From NCBI GenBank assembly GCA_026126025.1, contig JAHCJZ010000005.1, positions 1 through 64,000 on the forward strand: a stretch of DNA of 64,000 nt. Reading direction: 5' to 3'. Below, piece by piece: positions 6,847 to 23,810 of the stretch (positions are counted from its first letter, which is position 1; every line of letters starts with the position of its first letter). A program made the position numbers and the translations under genes. Source of the stretch: Bauldia sp. GTDB lineage: Bacteria > Pseudomonadota > Alphaproteobacteria > Rhizobiales > Kaistiaceae. The notes beneath the pieces were generated by a model that did no database searches, was not told where the DNA came from, and was given only the letters and a program-made list of their open reading frames with translations.

Positions 6847-6891
6847 TCCTCCCCCATTCTTGTGTAGCGCCCATTGTTCTTCGGGCGCTTG

Positions 6892-6919
6892 ATGCTAGCC
6901 CCGGCTCGCTTGATGTCAA
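6892..6919 (-). promoter_or_regulatory. Sigma-70 promoter of the locus A PQQ dehydrogenase
   Basis: Reading leftward: -35 TTGACA (6919-6914), a 16-base spacer, and -10 TAGCAT (6897-6892), about 45 bases before the start codon. A second TTGACA lies 13 bases further upstream (6932-6927), giving a tandem repeat that could be an alternative -35 or an operator half-site. Confidence 0.6.
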
Positions 6920-7089
6920 CGAACCTTGTCAAGTGGGGCAGGGGCCTCCTCAAGCGGCACTGACTGCCCGAATTTGCGGCAGGGACGGCGCGGGAACAGT
7001 TCGCCGACGGGGCGCCATCAGGCTTCCAAGACGCCACCGTTCGTCCGGGCGCGGTGGATGGTCATGGCCGCCTGCGCTATGATGGCACT

Positions 7090-7668
7090 ATGAACGTCGC
7101 GCTGACCCATAAGGCCGAAGGGCTGGAGCGCCGCGCTTTCACCATCGCGGATGTCGAGCGGATGGTGGAAGCCGGCATCATCTCGCCCGACGAGCGGCTG
7201 GAAATCCTCGGCGGGGAGATCGTGCCGATGTCGCCAAAGGGATCCCGGCACGAGTTGATCAAAAACGCTATCAACCGCCAGTGGGGAGTGCGGTGCCCGC
7301 AGAGGTTCGGGTTCGTTCCGGAGACAGGCCTGCGGCTTTCATCGGACACCTATCTTGAGCCGGATTTCATCGTATACGAGCTGGCCGTGGGGCTGATTGC
7401 GGTGAAGGGGCCGAACGTCCTCCTTGCCGTGGAAGTGGCTGACGCTTCGCTCGGTTACGACCTCGGGCGTAAGCCCGCGATCTACGCAGAGTTCGGCGTG
7501 CACGAGCTTTGGGTGATCGACGCGGTGGCGCGGAAGGTCCATGTCTTCCGCGGCGTCGGGCCGACCGGCTATGCCGAGCGGAGCACGGTCGCGGCGTCCG
7601 ACCGCGTGGTTCCGGCCGTGGCACCCGAGGCGTTCGCCATCACGCTCGACGCGCTGCCGCCGGTCTAG
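7090..7668 (+). CDS. Uma2-family (DUF820) PD-(D/E)XK nuclease-like protein
   Basis: About 192 residues with the Uma2 fold pattern: an N-terminal LEILGGEIVPMSPKGSRHE, then EPDFIVYE (the PD of the motif), then LLAVEVADASLGYD (acidic E-V-x-D), then a terminal VHELWVIDAVARKVHVFR strand pair. The family is widespread in cyanobacteria and soil bacteria. It is annotated as restriction-endonuclease-like, but its biological role is not settled. ATG 7090 fits where family members begin; an in-frame ATG at 7054 adds 12 unrelated residues. It has no export signal, so it is unrelated in compartment to locus A. It converges with the XRE gene (16 bases). The two could be a small accessory insertion between tRNA-Gly and tRNA-Trp. 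Confidence 0.85.
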   Translation: MNVALTHKAEGLERRAFTIADVERMVEAGIISPDERLEILGGEIVPMSPKGSRHELIKNAINRQWGVRCPQRFGFVPETGLRLSSDTYLEPDFIVYELAVGLIAVKGPNVLLAVEVADASLGYDLGRKPAIYAEFGVHELWVIDAVARKVHVFRGVGPTGYAERSTVAASDRVVPAVAPEAFAITLDALPPV

Positions 7669-7684
7669 GTGGGACGCGCTGCGA

Positions 7685-8029
7685 TCAGATGAGGTCGTCG
7701 ACGGCAACACCGAGCGCCGCAGCGATCTTCGCTAAGTACTCGGTGGTTCCGGTCCGGGCTCCACCCTCGATCTGGACGATGTAGGGCTGGGACAGGCCGG
7801 CCGCGGCGGCCAGCTGCGTGGTGGACAGGCCGCGATACTCACGCAGCACGCGGACGGGGCTCTCCCAGCCGATCAGCCGGTCGGCAACCTCGGACGGGAT
7901 GAGCTCTTCAACACCGGCGGCGAGGGCCTCGCGGAAGCGGCGGACCGCATCGCGGTCCACGGCATCGTCAGCTGCATCCAGCGAGGTCGCGGACGCGCTG
8001 CGGGGCTGGGTTGGGCGCATCGACGGCAT
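7685..8029 (-). CDS. XRE-family DNA-binding protein, antitoxin-like
   Basis: A 114-residue protein. The N-terminal half is helical, with DRLIGWESPVRVLREYRGLS, a linker typical of type II antitoxins of the HigA/RelB-XRE kind. The C-terminal half is a Cro/CI helix-turn-helix (TQLAAAAGLSQPYIVQIE) followed by LAKIAAALGVAVDDL. Such proteins bind their own promoter and neutralise a partner toxin. No toxin gene is visible on the upstream side (8030-8268) or beyond, so it is either an orphan or a transcription regulator. The start could be Met1 (8029) or Met4 (8020). An AT-rich patch at about 8114-8126, unusual here, probably holds its promoter or operator. Confidence 0.82.
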   Translation of the reverse strand: MPSMRPTQPRSASATSLDAADDAVDRDAVRRFREALAAGVEELIPSEVADRLIGWESPVRVLREYRGLSTTQLAAAAGLSQPYIVQIEGGARTGTTEYLAKIAAALGVAVDDLI

Positions 8030-8268
8030 CGCGTTCTATGGAGTGATGGAACGCCGCTGCCTCATGCCCCGCTTGCGCGGTCCTTGAGCTTACGTCCGGT
8101 AACGTCGCGACAACTAGATATATTATCGCACGGTGACGATCAGCAACATGGTCATCGACGAGCGAGGCCCGTATCTGTTGGGCGCGCCCTTGCTCGCCTT
8201 GATCCGCGACCATCGGCCGGCGCGAAACCTTGACACCGCGCGCACCGGCTGACACCTGTCGCCGGGAT
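8030..8268. other. Gene-free stretch upstream of tRNA-Trp
   Basis: No supported gene. It holds an AT-rich patch (AGATATATTATC, about 8116-8127), likely the XRE promoter/operator, and a perfect TTGACA at 8230-8235 that may be the -35 box for tRNA-Trp and secE. No convincing -10 follows it. Confidence 0.4.
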
Positions 8269-8344
8269 AGGGGTGTAGCTCAGCTGGTAGAGCACCGGTC
8301 TCCAAAACCGGTGGCCGCAGGTTCGAGTCCTGCCGCCCCTGCCA
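8269..8344 (+). tRNA. tRNA-Trp (anticodon CCA)
   Basis: A 76-base tRNA. The acceptor AGGGGTG pairs with CGCCCCT, discriminator G is followed by encoded CCA (8342-8344), the anticodon loop TCTCCAAAA contains CCA, and the T loop is TTCGAGT. tRNA-Trp directly before secE is the conserved proteobacterial order. The tuf copy that often precedes it is absent here. Confidence 0.97.
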
Positions 8345-8465
8345 AACCCGGTGTGCGGACCCCAAATAGGGGGTTGTGCCGCGCGCGATCGGGCTCTATG
8401 AAGATGGCAACCGACAAGGCGCGCGCGGATCCCGTTTGCGCGCCTTCGTGGCTTTGAGCAATTGA

Positions 8466-8666
8466 ATGGCCGAAAGAACCAATCCTTTCACCTTCCTCCA
8501 GCAGGTGCGGGCGGAAGTCGCCAAGGTCGTATGGCCGACGCGGCGCGAGACCGTCATCAGCACGATCATGGTGTTCGCCTTCGCGACCATCGCGGCGATC
8601 TTCTTCCTGATCGTCGACCAGCTGCTGGGGCTCGGCGTCAATTTCCTCCTCGGTTTCGGCGACTGA
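8466..8666 (+). CDS. secE: Preprotein translocase subunit SecE
   Basis: A 66-residue single-span form of SecE, the usual short alphaproteobacterial type. An amphipathic helix (FLQQVRAEVAKVVWPTRRET, with the family's VxWP-R motif) is followed by one transmembrane helix (about residues 30-56). It clamps SecY in the inner membrane. It is followed 18 bases later by nusG, the conserved pair. Confidence 0.96.
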   Translation: MAERTNPFTFLQQVRAEVAKVVWPTRRETVISTIMVFAFATIAAIFFLIVDQLLGLGVNFLLGFGD

Positions 8667-8684
8667 CCGTAGCGGGAGGCCTGG

Positions 8685-9215
8685 TTGAACAAGCGTTGGT
8701 ACATCGTCCACGCCTATTCCAATTTCGAGCGGAAGGTCGCGGACTCCATCAGGGAACGTGCGCAGGGCGCCGGGCTGGCTGACCTGTTCGACGAGATCCT
8801 GGTGCCGACCGAGAAGGTCGTGGAAGTGCGGCGCGGCCGGAAGGTCGATGCCGAGCGGAAGTTCTTCCCGGGCTACGTCCTGGTGAAGATGGCGATGACC
8901 GATGAGGCTTATCACCTCATCAAGAACACGCCGAAAGTGACGGGTTTCCTCGGCGCCGACTCCAAGCCGGTGCCGATCACCGAGGCCGAGGCGCAGCATA
9001 TCCTCCAGCAGGTGCAGGAGGGCGTGGAGCGTCCGAAGCCGTCGATCAGCTTCGAAGTGGGAGAGCAGGTCCGCGTCGCCGACGGGCCGTTCGCCTCCTT
9101 CAACGGCCATGTCGAGGAGATCGACGAGGAGCGTGCCCGTCTCAAGGTCGCGGTGTCGATCTTCGGCCGCGCGACTCCGGTGGAGCTTGAGTACGGGCAG
9201 GTCGAGAAGCTGTAG
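8685..9215 (+). CDS. nusG: Transcription termination/antitermination factor NusG
   Basis: A 176-residue protein with the NGN domain (WYIVHAYSNFERKV at residues 4-17, then PGYVLVKM) and a C-terminal KOW domain (VRVADGPFASFNGHVEE). It binds RNA polymerase, increases processivity, and links it to Rho or to ribosomal protein S10. The start is TTG at 8685, supported by GGGAGG seven bases upstream and by the MNKRWY-type beginning of the family. It is part of the secE-nusG unit. A palindromic repeat follows in the gap before rplK. Confidence 0.96.
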   Translation: MNKRWYIVHAYSNFERKVADSIRERAQGAGLADLFDEILVPTEKVVEVRRGRKVDAERKFFPGYVLVKMAMTDEAYHLIKNTPKVTGFLGADSKPVPITEAEAQHILQQVQEGVERPKPSISFEVGEQVRVADGPFASFNGHVEEIDEERARLKVAVSIFGRATPVELEYGQVEKL

Positions 9216-9224
9216 TTGGAAGTA

Positions 9225-9318
9225 GTGAATGGTGAATGGTGAATAGTAAATGGTGGTGGTGAGTAGGTCGGACCTGTTTCTACCATTCACTATTCACTAT
9301 TCACCATTGACCATTCAC
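9225..9318. repeat. GTGAATGG heptad palindromic repeat, copy 1 (nusG-rplK gap)
   Basis: The left arm (9225 to about 9254) is built from heptad units GTGAATG/GTGAATA. The right arm (about 9282-9318) is its reverse complement with one extra unit. Together they would form a long imperfect hairpin around a GGTCGGACC centre. A related copy lies at 42111-42186. Confidence 0.85.
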
Positions 9319-9415
9319 CAAATTGGTGTGGGAGGTAAGGGCGCCGCCAACGCCCAAAGCCGCACCACGCCGGTCCCAAAACCCGCCGGGCTGACCGGCG
9401 CGCGAAAGGAAGACG

Positions 9416-9844
9416 ATGGCAAAGAAGGTTCAGGGCTACCTCAAGCTGCAGGTGCCCGCAGGCTCCGCGACCCCGTCGCCGCCGATCGGGCCGGCGCTCG
9501 GTCAGCGCGGCATCAACATCATGGAGTTCTGCAAGGCGTTCAACGCCCAGTCGCAGGACATGGAGAAGGGCTCCCCGGTCCCGGTGGTGATCACCTACTA
9601 CCAGGACAAGTCCTTCACGTTCCAGATGAAGACGCCGCCGGTGGCGCACTTCCTCAAGAAGGCGGCCAACATCCAGAAGGGCGGCACGACGCCGGGCCGC
9701 GGCTCGGCCGGCACCGTCACCCGCGCCCAGGTCAAGGACATCGCGGAAAAGAAGCTGAAGGATCTCAACGCGCAGACCGTCGACGCGGCGATGCGCATGG
9801 TCGAAGGCTCGGCCCGCTCCATGGGCCTCACGGTGGTGGACTAG
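9416..9844 (+). CDS. rplK: 50S ribosomal protein L11
   Basis: Normal length (142 aa). The N-terminal domain has the proline-rich [20 protein letters not shown] segment (the thiostrepton-site region), and the C-terminal domain has [16 protein letters not shown]-like RNA-binding sequence ending MGLTVVD. It forms the GTPase-associated stalk base with 23S rRNA and is needed for RelA activation. Three bases separate it from rplA, so the two are translated together. Confidence 0.98.
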   Translation: MAKKVQGYLKLQVPAGSATPSPPIGPALGQRGINIMEFCKAFNAQSQDMEKGSPVPVVITYYQDKSFTFQMKTPPVAHFLKKAANIQKGGTTPGRGSAGTVTRAQVKDIAEKKLKDLNAQTVDAAMRMVEGSARSMGLTVVD

Positions 9845-9847
9845 GCC

Positions 9848-10549
9848 ATGGCACAGGCAGGCAAGAGACTGCGCGGCGTCCGTGAAGGCATCGACCGCAA
9901 CAAGGTTTACGCGCTCGACCAGGCGGTGAGCATGGTCAAGGAGCGGGCGACCGCGAAGTTCGACGAGACCGTCGAGGTGTCGATGAATCTCGGCGTCGAT
10001 CCCCGCCACGCCGACCAGATGGTCCGCGGCGTGTGCCAGTTGCCGAACGGCTCAGGCCGGACTGTCCGAGTGGCGGTGTTCGCCCGCGGCGACCGCGCCG
10101 ACCAGGCGAAGGCCGCCGGCGCCGACATCGTCGGCGCGGAGGACCTCGTCGAGATCGTCATGAAGGGCGAGGTCAATTTCGACCGCGCCATCGCGACGCC
10201 CGACCTGATGCCGCTGGTCGGCCGCCTCGGCAAGGTGCTCGGCCCGCGCGGCCTGATGCCGAACCCGAAGGTTGGCACCGTGACCCCGGACGTTGCAGAG
10301 GCCGTACGCGCAGCCAAGGGCGGCGCGATCGAGTTCCGCGCCGAGAAGGCGGGCATCGTCCAGGCCGGCATCGGCAAGGCGAGCTTCACCCCCGAGGCGC
10401 TGGCGCAGAACATCCGCGCCTTCGCCGATGCCGTGCAGAAGGCGCGCCCGTCCGGCGCGAAGGGCACCTTCGTGCAGAAGATTGCGATTTCCTCGACCAT
10501 GGGCCCCGGCCTCCGGATCGATCCGGCGACCGTCCTGGGCAGCGCATAG
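9848..10549 (+). CDS. rplA: 50S ribosomal protein L1
   Basis: Normal length (233 aa). It contains the L1 signature [22 protein letters not shown] in its middle. It builds the mobile L1 stalk at the ribosomal E site. In many bacteria free L1 represses the rplK-rplA mRNA. It is directly coupled to rplK. Confidence 0.98.
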   Translation: MAQAGKRLRGVREGIDRNKVYALDQAVSMVKERATAKFDETVEVSMNLGVDPRHADQMVRGVCQLPNGSGRTVRVAVFARGDRADQAKAAGADIVGAEDLVEIVMKGEVNFDRAIATPDLMPLVGRLGKVLGPRGLMPNPKVGTVTPDVAEAVRAAKGGAIEFRAEKAGIVQAGIGKASFTPEALAQNIRAFADAVQKARPSGAKGTFVQKIAISSTMGPGLRIDPATVLGSA

Positions 10550-10855
10550 TCGAGCACGTGCTTGCCGTCCGGGCTTCGGCCCGGCGGCGGTCCCGGACAA
10601 GGGCGGCAATGCCCGCGCCCGGGAACCTGTCCGAGACTGCAGGTGCCGGTTCGCCGGCTTAAGCCGCCACAAGCGGGTCCTGTATGAGACGGGGAGACCG
10701 ATTTCGCCGGCAAGCCGGCGGTTTCGGTTCGAACCTTGCCTGGCGGCCTCGGCCAACGGGCGGACAGGCTGGAGCGGCGTTCGTCCCGCAAGGGGAGGGC
10801 GCCAATGCAACCGGTGGTCCGTCCAGATGGCCGGAACGCCTAGTGGAGACTAGCC
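10550..10855 (+). promoter_or_regulatory. L10 leader: autoregulatory mRNA region before rplJ
   Basis: This 306-base gap carries several GC-rich hairpins and the segment CCTGTCCGAGACTGCAGGTG (about 10625-10645), which matches my memory of the alphaproteobacterial L10 leader in which an L10-(L12)4 complex binds and represses rplJL translation. A separate hairpin near 10577 (CCGGGC-TTC-GGCCCGG) may attenuate read-through from rplA. No coding sequence is supported here. Confidence 0.7.
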
Positions 10856-11374
10856 GTGGATAGAGCGGAAAAGCGCGAGTCCGTGGCCACCCTCAACGCT
10901 GCGTTTTCTGAAACCGGCGTCGTGATCGTGGCTCACTATTCCGGACTCACCGTCGCCGACATGACGACCCTTCGGGCGCGCATGCGGCAGGCGGGCGCCA
11001 GCACCAAGGTGGTGAAGAACCGTCTCGCCAAGCTGGCCCTTCGCGGTACCCCTGCGGAGCCCATCTCCGACCTTTTCTCCGGTCCGACCCTCGTCGCCTA
11101 TTCCAGCGACCCGGTCGGCACGGCCAAGGCGGCGGTGGACTACGCCAGGACGAATGAGAAGCTCATCCTCCTCGGTGGAGCGATGGGCGCGACCAAGCTC
11201 GACGCCGACGGCATCAAGGCTCTCGCCACGCTGCCTTCGCTCGACGAGCTCCGGGCGAAGCTCGTCGGCATGATCCAGACGCCGGCGACCCGCATCGCCC
11301 AGGTCATCAAGGCCCCGGCCGGCCAGATCGCCCGGGTTCTCAACGCCTATGCCACGAAGGACGAGGCAGCCTAG
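10856..11374 (+). CDS. rplJ: 50S ribosomal protein L10
   Basis: A 172-residue stalk protein. The N-terminal rRNA-binding domain contains [15 protein letters not shown] and [14 protein letters not shown]. The C-terminal helix ([12 protein letters not shown]) is where L7/L12 dimers attach. GTG at 10856 is chosen because GTGGAGA precedes it and residue 1 then falls where the family starts. It is co-transcribed with rplL. Confidence 0.97.
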   Translation: MDRAEKRESVATLNAAFSETGVVIVAHYSGLTVADMTTLRARMRQAGASTKVVKNRLAKLALRGTPAEPISDLFSGPTLVAYSSDPVGTAKAAVDYARTNEKLILLGGAMGATKLDADGIKALATLPSLDELRAKLVGMIQTPATRIAQVIKAPAGQIARVLNAYATKDEAA

Positions 11375-11420
11375 GCCAGGCGCTCGACCAAGGTTCGAAT
11401 CGTACAAAGGAAACAAGGAA

Positions 11421-11801
<381 letters not shown>

Positions 11802-11871
11802 GGCTTGGCGAGCGAAGCACATCGGACCGGGGCGGCGCGGCCGTCCCGGTTCCAGCCAGCAAGGGCGGCGT

Positions 11872-11915
11872 GGGACCGCGGCCGGAAGGCCGGGACCCGC
11901 GGCGTTTTGCTTTTG
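11872..11915 (+). terminator. Attenuator-like hairpin between rplL and rpoB
   Basis: A GC-rich imperfect hairpin (CCGCGGCCGG and GGCCGGGACCCGCGG arms) is followed by GTTTTGCTTTTG. This is the expected place for partial termination that lowers rpoBC expression relative to the ribosomal proteins. Confidence 0.6.
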
Positions 11916-11928
11916 TCGTAGCGAGGCA

Positions 11929-11974
11929 TTGACGAGAGCGGCCCGGCACACCAGCTAAGCCATTCTCTCGTCAA
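11929..11974. promoter_or_regulatory. Perfect 10-base inverted repeat upstream of rpoB
   Basis: TTGACGAGAG (11929-11938) and its exact reverse complement CTCTCGTCAA (11965-11974) are separated by 26 bases. In RNA this is a stem-loop that could be an RNase III-type processing stem. In DNA it could be an operator. The left arm also looks like a -35 box. Confidence 0.6.
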
Positions 11975-12138
11975 AAGATGGGTGTGACGGCGCATGCGCC
12001 GTTGCGGGTGAAACGGAAACCGGACGCGAAGTCGGTGGCGCGCCGGTCTGTCGGCGTCTTCAGAACCGCTTTCCCGAGGGCGGCCCGCGTGCCGCGCGGC
12101 CCTCCGGACAGCTGTTCCCAGACTAGCAAGGAGCGAAC

Positions 12139-16275
<4,137 letters not shown>

Positions 16276-16365
16276 CCGCCGCCCCGCCGCCCGCTTGAAC
16301 CCAATGACGCACTGGTCCGGCCGGAGCGGCGCTCCACGCTCCGCCGGCCTCGCGAGGAGAAGCAG

Positions 16366-20559
<4,194 letters not shown>

Positions 20560-20585
20560 GCACGCGCCGTCAGGGCAATTGCATC

Positions 20586-20617
20586 AAGGCCGCGGTGGCA
20601 ACACCGCGGCCTTTCCC
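20586..20617 (+). terminator. Intrinsic terminator of rpoBC
   Basis: A 12-base perfect stem (20586-20597 with 20602-20613) has a GCAA tetraloop and is followed by TTTCCCTTT. It is the same design as the csp terminator. Confidence 0.93.
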
Positions 20618-20703
20618 TTTCTGGACCGCGATCAGCTCAGGCCGCGCCCCGTTTTTTCAACCTCCCCGCAAGGGGAGGGTTGAAGAGCGGTGATCCGCCG
20701 GCT

Positions 20704-21888
20704 CTACGTCCGCGGTTTGGTCGGGCGCGGGAGCACCACGCCGCCGAAGAGGATCAGCGCCCCGGCGAGGCCGACCGAGGAGAGGGCGACCGTCAGCCCG
20801 GAGGCGTCGGCGATGAAGCCGATGATCGGCGGCCAGGAGAGGAAGCCGACATAGCCGAGCGTCGCCACCGCCGCGATACCGAAGGCCGGCGTCGTCGCGA
20901 TCCGCGCGCCGCGGCTGAAGAGCACCGGCACGACATTGGCGGCGCCGACGCCGACGAGCCCGAAGCCGAGCGCGGCGACGATCGGCTCCGGCGCGGCAAG
21001 CGCGATGGCGTTGCCGATGGCGATCAGCGCGCCGCCGACGATGAGGAGCGCCCGGCCGCCGAAGCGGTTGACCAGCCAGTCGCCCGAGAGCCGCATCACC
21101 GACATGGCAAGGGCGAAGGCGGCGTAGCCCGCGCCGGCGATCGCCGGCGTCGCGTCGCGGATCTCGGTGAGGAAGAGCGCGCTCCAGTCCGCCACCGCGC
21201 CTTCCAGGCCGAAGCTCAGAAATGTGAGAAGTCCGAGAGCCAAAAGCTTTCGGTCAGGCAGCGCGAGGCGAGGGCCGGTGGCGGGCGGGCGCTCCTCGCG
21301 CAAGAGCCAGATACGCGCGAACCACGCGATCACCACCATCGCCGCGCAGACCCCCGCCGCGCCCCATCCGCGCCCGAGCCCGACCGCGACGAGGGCGGCG
21401 GCCAGCCCGGCTCCGGCAAGGCCGCCGAGGCTGTAGAAGCCGTGGAGCACCGACATGGTGGGACGGGCGAGGGCGGCTTCGACTTCGGCGGCCTGGGTGT
21501 TCATCGACACGTCGAGGACGCCCATGCCCGCCCCGAAGATGAACGCGGCGAGGAACAGAAGCTCGACGCTCGGCGAAAGGATCGTGACCGCCGCGGTGAA
21601 CGGGAAGAGGATCGACGCGATCGCCGTCAGCTGCCGCGAACCGAACCGGCCGACCGCCCAGCCGGTCGCAAGCATCGAGACGAACGCGCCGGCGGCAAGC
21701 ACGAGGAGGACGACGCCGAGCAGCGCTTCCCCCAGCTCGAGGCGCCGCGCGATGATCGGGATGTGCACCGCCCACAATCCACCGGCGAGACCGAGATTGA
21801 AGAAGGCGACGGCAATCGCGACGCGCGCCTTGAGGAGATCCGACGACGAGACGCGAGCGCTCGCGACGGTGACGGCAAGGTTGTCCAT
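20704..21888 (-). CDS. Major facilitator superfamily transporter, YbjJ-like
   Basis: A 394-residue integral membrane protein with about 12 hydrophobic spans in two halves. It has the MFS motif-A-like loop GWAVGRFGSRQL after span 2 and a matching GDWLVNRFGGRAL in the second half. DVSMNTQA after span 4 is typical of the YbjJ/fucose-permease-like subgroup. The substrate is unknown and may be a sugar or a drug. It faces left, tail-to-tail with rpoC, and diverges from the locus B dehydrogenase, sharing a 206-base upstream region with it. It is not an established part of quinoprotein systems. Confidence 0.9.
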   Translation of the reverse strand: MDNLAVTVASARVSSSDLLKARVAIAVAFFNLGLAGGLWAVHIPIIARRLELGEALLGVVLLVLAAGAFVSMLATGWAVGRFGSRQLTAIASILFPFTAAVTILSPSVELLFLAAFIFGAGMGVLDVSMNTQAAEVEAALARPTMSVLHGFYSLGGLAGAGLAAALVAVGLGRGWGAAGVCAAMVVIAWFARIWLLREERPPATGPRLALPDRKLLALGLLTFLSFGLEGAVADWSALFLTEIRDATPAIAGAGYAAFALAMSVMRLSGDWLVNRFGGRALLIVGGALIAIGNAIALAAPEPIVAALGFGLVGVGAANVVPVLFSRGARIATTPAFGIAAVATLGYVGFLSWPPIIGFIADASGLTVALSSVGLAGALILFGGVVLPRPTKPRT

Positions 21889-22094
21889 GGAGGGTCCGAG
21901 GCAGGTGGAGGGACATCATATCGCGTCTCGACGCGAACGGGTTGTCCCCCCCAATGGGAACCATTTCCTTGCACATCCTCGTTCGTTGACTTAGGCTTCG
22001 AACGCGGGTTTCGGCCCGCCATGACAAAAAGCAACACAGCAGCATCGGTAGCAGAGGACTCAACTCCGCACCGACTCTAGGGAGGAAACATCAA

Positions 22095-23798
22095 ATGCGA
22101 GTACCCGCGAAGTTGGCGGGCGTTGGAGCTATTGCGCTCCTCGCCGGCACTGCCCTTTCGACCGGTGCTTCGGCGCAGGTCACCTATGATCGTCTCCTGA
22201 ATCCGGAGCCGGAAAACTGGCTGACCCACAACCTGACCTATGACGGTCACCGTTATTCGCTGCTCGACGAGATCAATACCGGCAATGTCGGCGATCTTCG
22301 CGTGGCGTTCACCCTGCCTCTCATGCCGCATATCCACGCTGGTCTTGGCAGCGGCCAGGGAACGCCGCTCGTCGACAACGGCATCATGTACATGGTCGAC
22401 ATGTTCGGTGTCGTCTATCGCATCGACGTCTCGTCCGGCCGTCAGGCTCGGATCAATTGGATCATGGATCCGGAGACCGACCCCGAAAGCTTCGCTCTCG
22501 CGAACAACAAGGGCGTCGCCCTGTTCGGAGACACCGTCTATTCGGCCGAAGCCGACGGTCTGTTGATCGCGACCGATGCCGCCTCCGGCGAAGTGCTGTG
22601 GCAGGTCGACACCCGGATCGATCCCGACGAAGAATTCACGATGGCCCCGCTGGCGCTGGACGGCATGATCATCAACGGCCCGAGAGGCGACGCGCCGATG
22701 AGGGGCTGGCTGGATGCCCGCAGCACCGAAGACGGGTCGCAGATCTGGCATTTCTGGGCGGTTCCGGCGCCGGGCGAGCCAGGCGGCGAAACCTGGCCGG
22801 CGGACAACGACGCCTATCTGGTGAGCGGCACGTCGTTCTGGGTCACCGGCACCTACGATTCGGAATCCAACCTGCTCTTCTACGGCACGTCCAACCCCAC
22901 TCCGTTCGGCGACCCGACCCTGCGCGCCGGCGACAATCTGTACAGCCAGGCTACCGTGGCGCTGGACGCCGACACCGGCCAGCTGGCGTGGTACTTCCAG
23001 TACACGCCGCAGGACCAGTGGGATTACGACGAGAACGGCACCAATCAGGTCATCCGGACCGCCGACGGCGAGTTCCGGATCGGCCATTTCGGCCGCAACG
23101 GCTTCGCCTACATCCTGGATGGGGCGACCGGCGAGTTCATCAACGGCGTCCAATACGTCAATGAGGTGAACTGGACCGCCGGCCTCGATCCCAAGACCGG
23201 CATGCCGATCGAGTACGACCCGGCGCTGCGTGAGGGTGGCTACCAGCAATACGCCATCAACCCCTACGCCGTTGCCGAGGACGGCGCGCTCGCGGCGGCC
23301 GGCATCGTCCGCTCCGAGTTGATCTGCCCCCACATCCAGGGCGGCAACAACCACTGGCCGACCAGCTACAGCGATCGCACCGGCCTCATGTATGCCACGG
23401 CGATCGAGGGCTGCAGCCGCGGCGATCCGGCGGCCCCGATAACGGGATCGGTGATTGCTGTCGATGCCGACGGCAACATCGCCAACAAGGTCCCGATTCC
23501 GTTCGCGCCCTATGGCGGCCAGCTGACCACGGCCGGCGGCCTGCTGTTCTCGAACATGGTCAATGGCGACATCTTCGCGATGGACGACACCACGCTCGAG
23601 GTTCTGTGGAGCTTCAACGTCGGTACGGCCATCGAGGCGCCGCCGATCACCTACGCTGTTGACGGCAAGCAGTACATCGCAGTGCTGGTGGGCAACGGAC
23701 GGCTCAGCCGCGGCCATGCGGCACGCGGGGAGGATCCCAGTGGCGAGCCGCTGCTGAATCTTCAGCCGGCCTATACGATGTACTTCTTCACGCTCTAG
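22095..23798 (+). CDS. Exported PQQ-dependent (quinoprotein) alcohol-type dehydrogenase, DYD/lanthanide-type active site (locus B)
   Basis: A 567-residue paralogue of the locus A enzyme. The signal peptide (1-27, cleavage ASA/Q) is followed by an eight-bladed propeller. Signatures: GTSNPTP (Asn267, metal ligand), QWDYD (catalytic-base Asp310 and extra Asp312), RNG (Arg334), WTAGLDPKTGMPIEY, and a C-terminal YFFTL. The Asp-Tyr-Asp pattern predicts a lanthanide-binding site. As in locus A, the family's ligand Glu appears as Asp (Asp199 in RGDAPMRGW), and the adjacent Cys-Cys pair is absent (ALANNKGVA instead). GGAGGAAAC precedes the ATG. It is followed by a strong terminator and then the fusion gene. 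No cytochrome gene lies nearby, so its electron acceptor would be encoded elsewhere, possibly in locus A. Confidence 0.93.
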   Translation: MRVPAKLAGVGAIALLAGTALSTGASAQVTYDRLLNPEPENWLTHNLTYDGHRYSLLDEINTGNVGDLRVAFTLPLMPHIHAGLGSGQGTPLVDNGIMYMVDMFGVVYRIDVSSGRQARINWIMDPETDPESFALANNKGVALFGDTVYSAEADGLLIATDAASGEVLWQVDTRIDPDEEFTMAPLALDGMIINGPRGDAPMRGWLDARSTEDGSQIWHFWAVPAPGEPGGETWPADNDAYLVSGTSFWVTGTYDSESNLLFYGTSNPTPFGDPTLRAGDNLYSQATVALDADTGQLAWYFQYTPQDQWDYDENGTNQVIRTADGEFRIGHFGRNGFAYILDGATGEFINGVQYVNEVNWTAGLDPKTGMPIEYDPALREGGYQQYAINPYAVAEDGALAAAGIVRSELICPHIQGGNNHWPTSYSDRTGLMYATAIEGCSRGDPAAPITGSVIAVDADGNIANKVPIPFAPYGGQLTTAGGLLFSNMVNGDIFAMDDTTLEVLWSFNVGTAIEAPPITYAVDGKQYIAVLVGNGRLSRGHAARGEDPSGEPLLNLQPAYTMYFFTL

Positions 23799-23810
23799 GG
23801 CTGAAAGGAC

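Noticed and set aside
2756-8344. Integrative element inserted at tRNA-Gly
   Set aside because: No integrase gene, and no direct repeat of the tRNA-Gly 3' end before tRNA-Trp.
20655-20685. Terminator at the CCTCCCC-GCAA-GGGGAGG hairpin for the MFS gene
   Set aside because: The T tract lies on the wrong side for that strand; it is more likely a dispersed repeat.
21960-22094. Sigma-54 or classic sigma-70 promoter for the locus B dehydrogenase
   Set aside because: A TTGACT at 21986 has no acceptable -10 at the right spacing, and no GG-N10-GC pair is convincing.
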